This document shows, one piece after another, positions 9,428 to 18,514 of a stretch of 64,000 bases of DNA. Location of the stretch: NCBI RefSeq assembly GCF_000317045.1, contig NC_019703.1:1538501-1602500 (forward strand), written 5' to 3'. The DNA is from Geitlerinema sp. PCC 7407 (lineage in GTDB: Bacteria > Cyanobacteriota > Cyanobacteriia > PCC-7407). The position numbers and the translations under genes are program-made. The notes below the pieces were generated by a model. The model searched no databases, was not told where the DNA came from, and worked only from the letters and a program-made list of their open reading frames with translations. How positions within the stretch are numbered: the stretch's first letter is position 1; every line of letters starts with the position of its first letter.

Positions 9428-9475
9428 AGCGGCTTCTTAAACCCCCTGGGACGGAAGAGCCGTCGGTGGGCTCGA

Positions 9476-9506
9476 TTGACAGTGGTTGAATCGATTGCTT
9501 TTTAGT
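9476..9506 (+). promoter_or_regulatory. Possible sigma-70-type promoter of an orphan transcript
   Basis: A perfect TTGACA (9476-9481) is followed after 19 bases by TTTAGT (9501-9506), four of six matches to the -10 consensus. It points right, away from ycf3, towards a terminator at 9687-9718, with no credible gene between. Spacing is slightly long. It could also be chance. Confidence 0.3.
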
Positions 9507-9512
9507 TTAGCG

Positions 9513-9718
9513 CCCTGCTGCCGCTGTCCACGCAGTGATTTGAGGCGATCGCCTGGGCTGCCCGCCGCGATCGCGGCCCCGGCAACTCGGGGAACCCCAG
9601 CCAGGGAAATTCAGGAAATTTGCAGAACTGTCCGGAGGGAAGCCCGTATCGACGAATACAAGAGTGGTAGATGCACCCTGATACTTATCCCCGTCCTCAT
9701 GCCGGGGATTTTTTTGTT
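9513..9718 (+). ncRNA. Candidate small RNA between ycf3 and the Rieske gene
   Basis: This is an inference from signals, not homology. The 400-base gap between two leftward genes contains a rightward promoter-like pair (9476-9506) and a textbook rightward terminator (9687-9718) with no convincing protein between them; the open frame across it runs through the terminator. The implied transcript is about 200 nucleotides. I looked for the Yfr1 motif ACTCCTCACAC and did not find it, and the GTCCGGAGGGAAG stretch only loosely resembles the SRP RNA tip. Both ends are approximate. The rest of the gap (9428-9828) shows nothing else. Confidence 0.25.
9687..9718 (+). terminator. Orphan rightward rho-independent terminator
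   Basis: A 7-base stem (9687-9693 with 9703-9709), 9-base loop and a T-rich run TTTTTTTGTTTT directly after. The U-tract lies on the plus strand only, so it cannot serve either leftward neighbour. Confidence 0.75.
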
Positions 9719-9745
9719 TTGGCGGGTCTGGACTCAAGAAAACGC

Positions 9746-9774
9746 CCTGCGATCGCCATGAAGAGAATCGCAGG
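9746..9774 (-). terminator. Weak hairpin after the FAD/Rieske gene
   Basis: An 8-base perfect stem (9746-9753 with 9767-9774) lies 55 bases past the leftward stop at 9829. On the minus strand it is followed by GGGCGTTTTC. The T-run is short. Confidence 0.35.
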
Positions 9775-9828
9775 ACGCGCTAGGGTGCGTCGGGTGTGAA
9801 CGCAACTTTAGATAAAACTCAGAAAACC

Positions 9829-11352
9829 CTAGGCCTTGACCTCGACGGACTTGGGCGCGAGGCCTTCGACCGCAGGGCCTTCTAGGATTTTGCCGTCACA
9901 GCTAAAGCGTGAGCCGTGGCAGGGGCAGTCCCAGCTCTGTTCGGCGTTGTTCCAGCTCACTAGACAGGCTAAGTGGGGACAGATGGGCGATACCGTGTGG
10001 AGGTTGCCCTGCTCGTCGCGGGAGGCAGCAATGCGATCGCCGTCGATAGTGACCAAACGCCCCTCTCCCGGTTGCAGGTCCTGAAGGGAGTGATCGGTCA
10101 AGCCCTTAAAGCGATCGCCGATCCAGTGGGCCGCCACATCGATGTTTTCCTGGATGGACTTCTTGGAGACGAAGGGGGTCGCTCGCAGAGAGTCGTAGAG
10201 GCTGGCCCAGGGATTGGGTCGGCCCAGAATCAGGTCCGACAAAATCATCGCCGATAGAGTCCCCTTGCTCATGCCCCACAGACTAAAGCCGGTGGCAACG
10301 TACACATGCTGGTGCAGGGGCGTCAGGCGGCCAATGTAGGGCAGCTTGTCAAAGGAAACAATGTCTTGGGTGGACCAGCGGTAGGTCGGCTCGACCCCAA
10401 ACTGCTGGCGCATGTAGTCTTCGAGCCGGCGATAGCAGGTTTCGGTGTCTTCTTTCTCGCCGGTCTTGTGGCCTTCGCCTCCCACGATCAGCAGGGTGCC
10501 GCCTTCGTGGGGCGTGGTGCGAATGGAGTGGTAGTCCTCGCCCGCTCCGATAAACATGCCTTGGGGGGCGATCGCCGGGTCGATCGGTGCACCCACCAGG
10601 TAGGACCGTCGGGGAAAGCTCTTGGCAAAGTACAGCCCCTCATCCCGAAACGGCAGATGGGTCGCCAAGATCACATCCTGGGCCCGCACTGTGCCCCGAT
10701 CGGTCACCACTGAGCAGGGGTTTTCGCCCTCTAGGGACACGGCCCGGGTCTGCTCAAATACGTGGCTGCCGTCGCCGGGAATCTGGGCAGCGAGGTGCAG
10801 CAGGTATTTGCGGACGTGGAACTGCGCCTGGTCTGCGAAGCGCACGGCCCCCAGCACCGGGAAGGGCAGCGAAGTTTCCGTCACAAAGTCCGCTGGCAGA
10901 CCCAGCTTCTGAGCCGCCTCGACCTCAGACCGGACCTGCTTCAAGTCTTTTTCCGTGGTGGCGAAGGTGTAGGCGCTCTGGCGAGAAAAATCGCAGTCGA
11001 TCTGCTCTTGGGCCACCAGATCAGCCACAAAGGCGATCGCCGCTTGATTGGATTCGCCGTAGAGGCGCGCCTTGTCCTCGCCGAGCTGCTGGACCAGGTC
11101 TGCGTACACCAAGCGGTGCAGAGACGTCAGTTTAGCGGTGGTATATCCCGTCGTCCCCTGCACTATCTGGTCTGCCTCGATCAGGGCCACTTTTTTGCCA
11201 GCCCGCTTCAGCAGCAGAGCCGCTGTAATCCCCACGATGCCGCCGCCCACAACGGCCACATCCACCTCGATATCACCCATCAAGCCGGGATAGTCGGTCT
11301 CAGGCGTCGAGTCGATCCAGTAGGAAACGGGCTTTCCAGACAAACCACTCAT
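9829..11352 (-). CDS. FAD-dependent oxidoreductase with C-terminal Rieske [2Fe-2S] domain
   Basis: A 507-residue fusion. The N-terminal DAO-type flavoprotein has the dinucleotide-binding VAVVGGGIVGITAALLL (about residues 33-49) and the acidic end of the second strand (VALIEAD). TTGYTTAKLTSLH is typical of this subfamily. The C-terminal 95 residues form a Rieske domain: cluster ligands Cys458 and His460 in CPH, and Cys476 and His479 in CPCH, with the GSRF loop. Such fusions are often called gamma-glutamylputrescine oxidase-like; the substrate is unknown. The ATG at 11352 is preferred; the longer frame adds 39 residues of unconserved sequence. No signal peptide, so probably cytosolic. Confidence 0.88.
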   Translation of the reverse strand: MSGLSGKPVSYWIDSTPETDYPGLMGDIEVDVAVVGGGIVGITAALLLKRAGKKVALIEADQIVQGTTGYTTAKLTSLHRLVYADLVQQLGEDKARLYGESNQAAIAFVADLVAQEQIDCDFSRQSAYTFATTEKDLKQVRSEVEAAQKLGLPADFVTETSLPFPVLGAVRFADQAQFHVRKYLLHLAAQIPGDGSHVFEQTRAVSLEGENPCSVVTDRGTVRAQDVILATHLPFRDEGLYFAKSFPRRSYLVGAPIDPAIAPQGMFIGAGEDYHSIRTTPHEGGTLLIVGGEGHKTGEKEDTETCYRRLEDYMRQQFGVEPTYRWSTQDIVSFDKLPYIGRLTPLHQHVYVATGFSLWGMSKGTLSAMILSDLILGRPNPWASLYDSLRATPFVSKKSIQENIDVAAHWIGDRFKGLTDHSLQDLQPGEGRLVTIDGDRIAASRDEQGNLHTVSPICPHLACLVSWNNAEQSWDCPCHGSRFSCDGKILEGPAVEGLAPKSVEVKA

Positions 11353-11469
11353 AGACCAGCGTCCTCTTCGTGCATATCTGCCTTGATTGCACTGCACCCG
11401 TCGACGCTTCTCCTCTATCCGCTGCCAGACTTCTTCTCGCCAAAGGGCAGAGCTGCCCCAATTCGCCAC

Positions 11470-11500
11470 AAAAAAGGGGGCAGCCCGGGCTGCCCCCTTT
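11470..11500 (-). terminator. Rho-independent terminator of rpe
   Basis: A perfect palindrome of 14-base arms (11473-11486 with 11487-11500; a small loop must open in the centre), followed on the minus strand by a T-run from the A-tract at 11470-11475. It lies 40 bases past the rpe stop. Confidence 0.85.
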
Positions 11501-11540
11501 CTTCACAAAATCGGTTTTATCGAGGAAAACCGGACCAGCC

Positions 11541-12242
11541 TTAGACCGTTGCCAGTTCCGGACGCTTGCTGTTGCGAATGTCGGTGATCGCCTTGGCGTA
11601 ATCCGGCGCGTTGAAGACGGCTGAACCCGCCACGATCGCGTTGGCGCCTGCCTCCAGCACCTGCCAGGTGTTGTTGGCCTTCAGGCCGCCGTCCACTTCG
11701 ATCCAGGGATCGAGGCCCCGCTCATCACAGATTTGGCGAAGCTTGCGGATCTTGGGCAGCACCGACGGGATGAAGCTTTGACCGCCAAAGCCAGGGTTGA
11801 CGCTCATGATCAAGATCAAGTCGCACACTTCGAGTACATACTCGATCAGCTCGAGGGGGGTAGAGGGGTTCAGCACCACGCCCGCTTGCTTGCCGAGTTC
11901 GCGGATCTGGCACAGCGTGCGGTGCAGGTGGGGAGAAGCGTTGTGCTCAGCGTGGACCGAGATGATGTCAGCACCCGCTTTGGCGAAGTCGGCGACGTAC
12001 TTCTCAGGCTCGACGATCATCAGGTGAACGTCGAGGGGCTTGGTCGTCACAGGCCGAATCGCCTCAACGATCAGGGGACCAATGGTGATGTTGGGAACGA
12101 AGCGACCGTCCATCACGTCCACGTGAACCCAGTCGGCCCCCGCCTCGTCAATGGCTCGAATCTCGTCGCCTAGGCGGCTGAAATCTGCTGATAGGATGGA
12201 TGGAGCGACAACAATAGGCTTTTGGGATTTCGTGTCGGTCAT
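11541..12242 (-). CDS. rpe: Ribulose-phosphate 3-epimerase
   Basis: A 233-residue TIM-barrel enzyme interconverting ribulose 5-phosphate and xylulose 5-phosphate in the Calvin cycle and pentose phosphate pathway. Family motifs: [16 protein letters not shown] near the N-terminus, [16 protein letters not shown] with the metal-binding His and Asp, [24 protein letters not shown] and the IEVDGGL strand with the second catalytic Asp. Length is standard. Start ATG at 12242, with AGGAGAG upstream at a somewhat long distance. Transcribed alone by its terminator. Confidence 0.97.
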   Translation of the reverse strand: MTDTKSQKPIVVAPSILSADFSRLGDEIRAIDEAGADWVHVDVMDGRFVPNITIGPLIVEAIRPVTTKPLDVHLMIVEPEKYVADFAKAGADIISVHAEHNASPHLHRTLCQIRELGKQAGVVLNPSTPLELIEYVLEVCDLILIMSVNPGFGGQSFIPSVLPKIRKLRQICDERGLDPWIEVDGGLKANNTWQVLEAGANAIVAGSAVFNAPDYAKAITDIRNSKRPELATV

Positions 12243-12364
12243 GGTCGCTGGTGCTCTCCTAGGTCCTCGGTTTGTCGTATCCAGTTTAACAAAATGTTCA
12301 GAAATCCTCTAATCCTCTGTGCCCAGACACAGGCTAGGATCTCGAATGCTTCGGAGTGGTGCTT

Positions 12365-13987
12365 GTGGTGCAACATAGGATAGAGCTTCGATGGCTGGGG
12401 TGGGGAGTCGGCGTAGGTCTAGGGGCGATCGCCCTGCCCGTGTTCGCAGCGTCCAACTCCATGGGGGCCGGGGGCATCGACGCTCAGCGGCTGCATCAAG
12501 ATCCTTACAATCTCACGGGCCAGAAAATTGCCCTTGGGCAAGTCGAGATTGGGCGACCTGGCCTGTTTGGCCTCGACAAAGCCGTCTCCAATCGCCAGCC
12601 CATCACAGATCTGCGAGTCTTTTTTCAAAACCTGCCGGCCAAGACCAACGCCAACGTCGATCCCCATGCCCAAAGCGTGGCCAGCATCATGGTGAGCAGC
12701 ACCAAGGGATTCGAGGGGGTCGCGCCCCAGGCGACGCTCTACTCGTCGGCGGTGGGCCTGCTCAAGCGCAACGGCCAGCCCGAGGAGTGTCTGTCAGCGC
12801 AGCACGTTGCTCTCCAAAATGGCGGCGATGTGCGGGCGATCAATTTCAGCTTTGGGGAGTCCCTGAGCCAAGACCCCCGAGAAAAGCCGGTACTCGACGG
12901 CAACGCGCTGCTGACCCAGTGCGTGGACTGGTCTTCCCGGGTTCACAACACTCTCTATGTGATTGCGGGTAACCAGGGGCGCGGCGGTATTCCCATTCCC
13001 ACGGACAACTTTAATGGGGTGACGGTGGCCTTTAGCACCCAGCGGGATGGCGTTTTCTCGAAGGTGGATTTTGCCAACCTGGGGGAAGCGACCTACGGCT
13101 TTGGGAAGCCGCTGGTGGGGCTTGAGCAGAATGTCGGGCCGCGGCGATCGGTGTCGGTGGTGGCGCCGGGCAGCCGGATTTCGCTGATGAGCCTGGATGG
13201 CTCGGTGGGCCGATCGAGCGGGACTAGCTTTGCGGCTCCCCACGTGACGGGGACGGTGGCGCTGCTCCAGGAGTACGGCGATCGCCAGCTGCGGCAGCAG
13301 CAGCCCCAGTGGAGCCTGGATGCGCGGCGAGCGGAGGTGATGAAGGCCGTCTTGATGAACTCCGCTGAGAAAGTTCTCGATGACGGCAGCGGCAAGCGTT
13401 TGGGCATGACGCGGACCCTGCTAACCCAGAGCAACCGGAGCTGGCTGGAGTCCGACGCCTACCAAAACCGCGAGATTCCCCTCGATTTGCAAATGGGGGC
13501 TGGCCACCTCAGCGCCTACCGGGCCTACGAGCAATTTAGTCCGGGCCAGTGGAGCCCCCAGGCTCCTGTGCCGGCGATCGGCTGGGACTATCGGGCGGTG
13601 GAGGCCGCTGGCGGAGAAGCGGCGCTCCCCTATCGGGACTATGTCCTGGCGGAGCCGCTGGCGGCGGGGAGCTATGTGTCGGCGACCCTGGCGTGGCATC
13701 GGCAGGTCGATCTGGTCGATCGCAATGGCAACGGCGCCTACGATCTGGGCGAGGAGTTTCGCGATCGCGGTCTCAACAATCTCGATCTCTATTTAATGCG
13801 GGCCGAAGACGACGACATTTCTCAGAGTGTCTGGTCCTCGGTGAGCGCGGTCGACAGCGTTGAGCATTTGTTCTTCCCGGTGCCTCAGGCAGGGCGCTAC
13901 AAGCTGCGGGTGGTCTACCGCCAGCAGGTCAACGAGGCAATCCAGCCCTATGCCCTCGCCTGGTGGACAGCACCCCAGCAGCCCTAG
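12365..13987 (+). CDS. Secreted S8 (subtilisin-like) peptidase family protein
   Basis: A 540-residue protein with an N-terminal signal peptide (positive start, hydrophobic GWGVGVGLGAIALPVF, then AAS). The catalytic Ser288 lies in GTSFAAPHVTGT, the oxyanion Asn203 in VIAGNQG and the probable His101 in DPHAQSVASI. Where subtilases carry the catalytic Asp, the sequence reads ALGQVEIGRPG, so Glu61 seems to replace it. The C-terminal 160 residues contain a DRNGNGAYDLGEEF segment, a calcium-loop-like motif, and a beta-rich domain. GGAG lies 8 bases before the GTG at 12365; a GTG three codons earlier is also possible. Converges with the ABC exporter, only 11 bases apart. Confidence 0.82.
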   Translation: MVQHRIELRWLGWGVGVGLGAIALPVFAASNSMGAGGIDAQRLHQDPYNLTGQKIALGQVEIGRPGLFGLDKAVSNRQPITDLRVFFQNLPAKTNANVDPHAQSVASIMVSSTKGFEGVAPQATLYSSAVGLLKRNGQPEECLSAQHVALQNGGDVRAINFSFGESLSQDPREKPVLDGNALLTQCVDWSSRVHNTLYVIAGNQGRGGIPIPTDNFNGVTVAFSTQRDGVFSKVDFANLGEATYGFGKPLVGLEQNVGPRRSVSVVAPGSRISLMSLDGSVGRSSGTSFAAPHVTGTVALLQEYGDRQLRQQQPQWSLDARRAEVMKAVLMNSAEKVLDDGSGKRLGMTRTLLTQSNRSWLESDAYQNREIPLDLQMGAGHLSAYRAYEQFSPGQWSPQAPVPAIGWDYRAVEAAGGEAALPYRDYVLAEPLAAGSYVSATLAWHRQVDLVDRNGNGAYDLGEEFRDRGLNNLDLYLMRAEDDDISQSVWSSVSAVDSVEHLFFPVPQAGRYKLRVVYRQQVNEAIQPYALAWWTAPQQP

Positions 13988-13998
13988 AAGAAGCGTCC

Positions 13999-15810
13999 CT
14001 AAAAGAGCGATCGCATACCCATTTGCACCCGCCACAGTCCGGCATAGATGCCGCCCTGGGCCAGTAGATCCTCGTGGCTGCCCTGCTCGACCAGCTTGCC
14101 GGAGTCCATCACGTAGATGCGATCGGCGCTGCGGATGGTCGAGAGGCGGTGGGCGATCGCGATGGTGGTGCGGTTTTGGGTGATGCGATCGAGGGATCGC
14201 TGGATCGCTGCCTCGGTCTCGTTGTCCACCGCCGAGGTCGCCTCATCCAAGATCAAAATCGGCGGATCTTTGAGGATGGCGCGGGCGATCGCCAGTCGCT
14301 GGCGCTGGCCGCCCGAGAGCTTTTGGCCCCGCTCGCCGACGATGGTTTCGTAGCCCTGGGGCAGCTGCAAAATGAACTCGTGGGCCTCAGCTGCTTTGGC
14401 CGCCGCCACGATTTCTTCTAGCGTTGCGTCTGGCGTGCCGTAGGTGATGTTTTCGGCCACGGTGCCGTGGAAGAGAAACACATCCTGGCTCACCAAGCCG
14501 ATCGCCCGCCGCAGATCGCCCAGCCAAATGCTCTGGATGTTCGTCCCGTCCAGGGTGATCCGGCCCTGCTCGATTTCGTAGAGGCGCAGCAGCAGCTTGA
14601 CCAGCGTGCTCTTGCCAGAGCCCGTCGAGCCGACGATGGCGATGGTTTTGCCCGCAGGAACCTTCAGAGACAGCTGCTCCACCACGGCCTGGCGACCGGG
14701 ATAGGCAAAGGTGACTTCTTCGAAGGCGAGGTGCCCCTGGACCGACTCTGGCGGGATCCGCAGCGTCCCAGAGTGAATGGCGATGGGCGTATCCAGCAGG
14801 TTCATCACCCGGTTGGTCGAGGCCATGGCGCGCTGGTACTGGTCGAGGGTTTCGCCCAGGCGAGTCAGGGGCCACAGCAGCCGCTGGGTCAAAAACACCA
14901 GCACGCTGTAGGTGCCGACGGCCATAGTGCCCGCCGCCGCTTCTAGGCCGCCATAAAAGAGCGTGGCCGTGAAGCCCACCAAGATAATGATGCGAATCAG
15001 GGGGACGAAGGCCGCGCTGAGCACGATTGCCCGGTGGTTGCTCTGGCGGTAGGCTTCGCTGTCGCTTTCAATGCGCGATCGCTCGAACTGCTCCGTGGCG
15101 AAGCTCTTGATCGTCATGATGCCGCTGAGGTTGTTGGCCAGGCGGCCGTTGAGCAGGCTCACCTTCTCGCGGACCTCGGCATAGCGCGGCGCCAGGAACC
15201 GCTGGAAGGTGATCGACCCCCACAGAATAAAGGGCATGGGCAGCATGGCCATCCAGGCCACGGTGGGCGCCAAGAAAAAGAACGCACCGCCGATCACCAC
15301 CACCGTGGCGCTGACCTGCAACACCTCGTTGGCCCCCACGTCCAGGAAGCGCTCTAGCTGGTTGATGTCGTCGCTCAAAATGGACATCAGCCCGCCGGTA
15401 CTGCGCTCTTCAAAGAAGGACATTTCCAGATCTTGAAGATGGCTGTAGGCGTCTAGGCGCAGGTCATGCTGGATGTTCTGGGCCAGGTTGCGCCAGAGGC
15501 GGGCGTAGGCGTATTCAAAGACGGACTCTAGGCCCCACACCACCAGGGTCAGCAGCGACAGCACCAGCAGCTGACTCTGGACGCTCTGCAATCCCCAGCT
15601 GGCCAGCCAGGAGTCTTCTTTCTGGACAACGACGTCCACGGCGATGCCGATCAGGGCGGGGGGCGCGAGGTCAAAGATCTTGTTGAGGATGGAGCAGGCG
15701 ATCGCCCACCGGATCTGGCGGCGGTAGCGGCGGCCATAGCGGGTCAGGCGGCGGAGGGGATGGGGATGATGATTCACAGTTACACAATCAATCGGGAAAG
15801 AGACGGTCAC
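13999..15810 (-). CDS. ABC exporter, fused permease and ATPase
   Basis: A 603-residue half-transporter of the MsbA/multidrug type. Six transmembrane segments cover about residues 30-320, followed by a nucleotide-binding domain: Walker [10 protein letters not shown] (394-402), Q-loop in LVSQDVFLF, signature LSGGQRQR (498-505), Walker [13 protein letters not shown] (518-529) and the switch His in IAIAHRLST. It should work as a homodimer exporting a lipid, peptide or drug; the substrate is unknown. The start is a GTG at 15810; a second GTG at 15777 (MNHHPHP) is equally credible. No ATG lies before the first helix. Divergent from pcrA. Confidence 0.9.
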   Translation of the reverse strand: MTVSFPIDCVTVNHHPHPLRRLTRYGRRYRRQIRWAIACSILNKIFDLAPPALIGIAVDVVVQKEDSWLASWGLQSVQSQLLVLSLLTLVVWGLESVFEYAYARLWRNLAQNIQHDLRLDAYSHLQDLEMSFFEERSTGGLMSILSDDINQLERFLDVGANEVLQVSATVVVIGGAFFFLAPTVAWMAMLPMPFILWGSITFQRFLAPRYAEVREKVSLLNGRLANNLSGIMTIKSFATEQFERSRIESDSEAYRQSNHRAIVLSAAFVPLIRIIILVGFTATLFYGGLEAAAGTMAVGTYSVLVFLTQRLLWPLTRLGETLDQYQRAMASTNRVMNLLDTPIAIHSGTLRIPPESVQGHLAFEEVTFAYPGRQAVVEQLSLKVPAGKTIAIVGSTGSGKSTLVKLLLRLYEIEQGRITLDGTNIQSIWLGDLRRAIGLVSQDVFLFHGTVAENITYGTPDATLEEIVAAAKAAEAHEFILQLPQGYETIVGERGQKLSGGQRQRLAIARAILKDPPILILDEATSAVDNETEAAIQRSLDRITQNRTTIAIAHRLSTIRSADRIYVMDSGKLVEQGSHEDLLAQGGIYAGLWRVQMGMRSLF

Positions 15811-15979
15811 ATGGCAGGTACAGGGGCCGTGGTTCCATCTTAGGCAAGGAATCGATCCCCCTGGAGGAAACTGGATACGATACCCTTAGAAGGGCGCGGG
15901 GCGATCGCCCTTTCCCAGACGCTTCAGCGCTTTTGGCGATCGCCCCCCGTTAGCCGTTCACCTGTTTTCTCTGCGCTCC

Positions 15980-18361
15980 ATGACCCAGTTCACCGACTTT
16001 CTGAGCCACCTCAACCCCTCCCAGCGTCAGGCCGTCGAACACTTTTGCGGCCCCCTCTTGGTGGTAGCAGGAGCCGGTTCCGGCAAGACGCGGGCGCTGA
16101 CCTACCGGATCGCCAACTTGGTCCTGACCCATCGCGTCGACCCCGAGAGCATTTTGGCGGTGACCTTCACCAACAAGGCCGCCCGCGAAATGAAGGAGCG
16201 GATCGAAAAGCTGTTTGCCGAGCGCAAGGCCCAGGCCGATCACGGCAAACCCCTCAACCTGCTGACGCCCTACGAGCAGACCAAGCTGCGATCGCAGGTG
16301 TACAAAGAAATCACCAAACCCCTGTGGATCGGCACCTTTCACGCTCTGTGCGCCCGGATTTTGCGCTTTGACATCGACAAGTACCAGAGCCGCGAAGGCC
16401 ACACGTGGACCAAAACCTTCTCGATCTTTGATGACTCCGACTCCCAGGACCTGGTCAAGGACATCGTCGTCAATGAGCTGAACCTCGACGACAAGAAGTT
16501 CAATCCGCGCAACGTTCGCTACGACATCAGCAACGCCAAAAACCAGGGCTGGTCGCCCCAGGACGTGGAGCGAGAAATCTCCAGCTACAAGGGGCGCGTG
16601 ATTGCCGATGTCTACTCGCGCTATCAGGCTCGCCTCGCCGCCAACAACGCCCTCGACTTCGACGACCTGATCTTGATTCCGGTGCAGCTCTTTCGCCAAA
16701 ACGAGCAGGTCCTGGCCTACTGGCACCAGCGGTTTCGCCACATTTTGGTGGACGAGTATCAGGACACCAACCGCACCCAGTACGACCTGATCCGGCTGCT
16801 GGTCACCAACGGCGAAGACACTCGCACCTTTGAGCAGTGGCAGCACCGCTCGGTGTTTGTGGTGGGGGACGCGGACCAGTCGATCTATTCGTTCCGGGCG
16901 GCGGATTTCAAGATTTTGATGGGGTTCCAGGCGGACTTTGGGGACGGACTGCCGGACGACGACACCCGCACCATGGTCAAGCTGGAGGAAAACTACCGCT
17001 CGACCCAAAATATCTTGCAGGTGGCCAACCACCTGATCGAAAACAACACCGAGCGCATCGACAAAGTCCTCAAGCCGACGCGGGGCGCGGGGGAGCCCAT
17101 TGGGTGCTTCTGCTTTGATGACGAGCGGGAAGAAGCGGAGGCAGTGGTCAGCCAGATCCGCACCCTGAACCAGATTCACCCCGATCTCAACTGGGGCGAT
17201 TTTGCGATCCTCTACCGCACCAATGCTCAGTCGCGCTCCTTTGAGGAGGTGCTGGTGCGGACCAATGTGCCCTACACGGTGGTGGGGGGGCTGCGCTTCT
17301 ATGACCGGAAAGAAGTAAAGGATATTGTGGGCTATCTGCGGGCGATCGCCAACCCATCAGACAGCGTGAGCCTGCTGCGGGTGATCAACACGCCCCGCCG
17401 AGGCATCGGCAAAACCACGATCGATCGTCTCCAGACAGCGGCTCAGGAGCTAGGGGTGCCGCTGTGGGAAATCCTCTCTGATGAAACCTCGGTCGCGACG
17501 CTGGCGGGGCGATCGGCCAAGTCAGTGACGCGCTTTGCTGAGATCCTGGAAACCTGGCGATCGCGCCTCGACGAAGTCTCTGCCTCTCAGATCGTCCAGG
17601 GCATCATCGAGGACACGGGCTACATCAGCGACCTCAAGGCCCAGGGCACCGACGAAGCCCTTGACCGGATCCAGAACGTGGAGGAGCTATACAACGCGGT
17701 GCTCCAGTACGAGGAGGAAAACGAGGACACGACGCTGACGGGCTTTTTGTCCAATGCTTCTCTGGCCTCGGACCGCGACAGCAACAATGAAGAGGAGGAG
17801 CGCGTTTCTCTGATGACGCTGCACTCCTCGAAGGGGCTGGAGTTCCCGGTGGTGTTTTTGGTGGGGCTGGAGCAGGGCCTGTTCCCCAATTTCCGCTCGA
17901 TGCAGGACCCGGCGTCCCTAGAAGAGGAGCGGCGGCTGTGCTATGTGGGCATCACGCGCGCCCAGGAGCGCCTGTTCATCAGCCACGCGCGATCGCGCCG
18001 TCTGTGGGGGTCTCGCGAGTCGGCGACGCCGTCGCTTTTCTTGGCAGAGCTGCCACGGGAGTTCTTGATCGCCAATACGGCAACGGCGGTGCCCAACTAC
18101 CGCATCCAGTCGACCATCCCGGAGCGCCAGCAGCAGCGCCGCGCCGCCACCCAGAAATCATCGAAGGAAGAGACCCCCGCCAAGCCCGCCGAAAAATGGT
18201 CCGTGGGCGATCGCCTCATCCATAAGAGCTTTGGGGTGGGTCAGGTGACGCACGTCTTCGACAACGGCAGCAACAAGGTCCACATCGCGGTCAAGTTTCC
18301 CGGCATCGGCCAAAAAATCCTGGATCCCCGCCTCGCGCCCCTAGAACGCGTGATGCAGTAA
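15980..18361 (+). CDS. pcrA: UvrD/PcrA-type DNA helicase
   Basis: A 793-residue superfamily 1A 3'-5' DNA helicase used in repair and replication restart. Motifs in order: Q-motif LNPSQRQAVE (11-20), Walker A AGAGSGKT (30-37), motif Ia AVTFTNKAAREM, motif II DEYQDTN, motif III GDADQSIYSFRAAD, motif IV near EENYRST, motif V TLHSSKGLEFPVVF and motif VI YVGITRAQERL. The C-terminal part from about 735 (WSVGDRLIHKSFGVGQV) is the Tudor-like domain that contacts RNA polymerase in PcrA. Length is normal for cyanobacteria. A 12-base HIP1 inverted repeat (15898-15909 with 15935-15946) lies in the leader. Confidence 0.95.
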   Translation: MTQFTDFLSHLNPSQRQAVEHFCGPLLVVAGAGSGKTRALTYRIANLVLTHRVDPESILAVTFTNKAAREMKERIEKLFAERKAQADHGKPLNLLTPYEQTKLRSQVYKEITKPLWIGTFHALCARILRFDIDKYQSREGHTWTKTFSIFDDSDSQDLVKDIVVNELNLDDKKFNPRNVRYDISNAKNQGWSPQDVEREISSYKGRVIADVYSRYQARLAANNALDFDDLILIPVQLFRQNEQVLAYWHQRFRHILVDEYQDTNRTQYDLIRLLVTNGEDTRTFEQWQHRSVFVVGDADQSIYSFRAADFKILMGFQADFGDGLPDDDTRTMVKLEENYRSTQNILQVANHLIENNTERIDKVLKPTRGAGEPIGCFCFDDEREEAEAVVSQIRTLNQIHPDLNWGDFAILYRTNAQSRSFEEVLVRTNVPYTVVGGLRFYDRKEVKDIVGYLRAIANPSDSVSLLRVINTPRRGIGKTTIDRLQTAAQELGVPLWEILSDETSVATLAGRSAKSVTRFAEILETWRSRLDEVSASQIVQGIIEDTGYISDLKAQGTDEALDRIQNVEELYNAVLQYEEENEDTTLTGFLSNASLASDRDSNNEEEERVSLMTLHSSKGLEFPVVFLVGLEQGLFPNFRSMQDPASLEEERRLCYVGITRAQERLFISHARSRRLWGSRESATPSLFLAELPREFLIANTATAVPNYRIQSTIPERQQQRRAATQKSSKEETPAKPAEKWSVGDRLIHKSFGVGQVTHVFDNGSNKVHIAVKFPGIGQKILDPRLAPLERVMQ

Positions 18362-18514
18362 CGACAATTTCAGAATTAAAAACTAATGCGACTGGGAGCG
18401 GCTTTTCTAGCAGGGCTAGCACTTAATATCTAGCTTTGTTGCTCCATGTCATCCGTAGTGACAATGGCAAAAAAGTTAGTTGTTAAGTCCTGAATGTTGA
18501 ACTGACTAGAGGGA

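Noticed and set aside
9600-9680. Possible SRP RNA tip (GTCCGGAGGGAAG)
   Set aside because: The expected CAGC partner after GGAAG is missing and the flanks do not pair as an SRP stem; too short and variable to call.
15950-17179. 409-codon minus-strand open frame opposite pcrA
   Set aside because: It is antisense to a complete, motif-rich helicase; the composition is the usual mirror of a GC-rich gene and no domain is recognisable.
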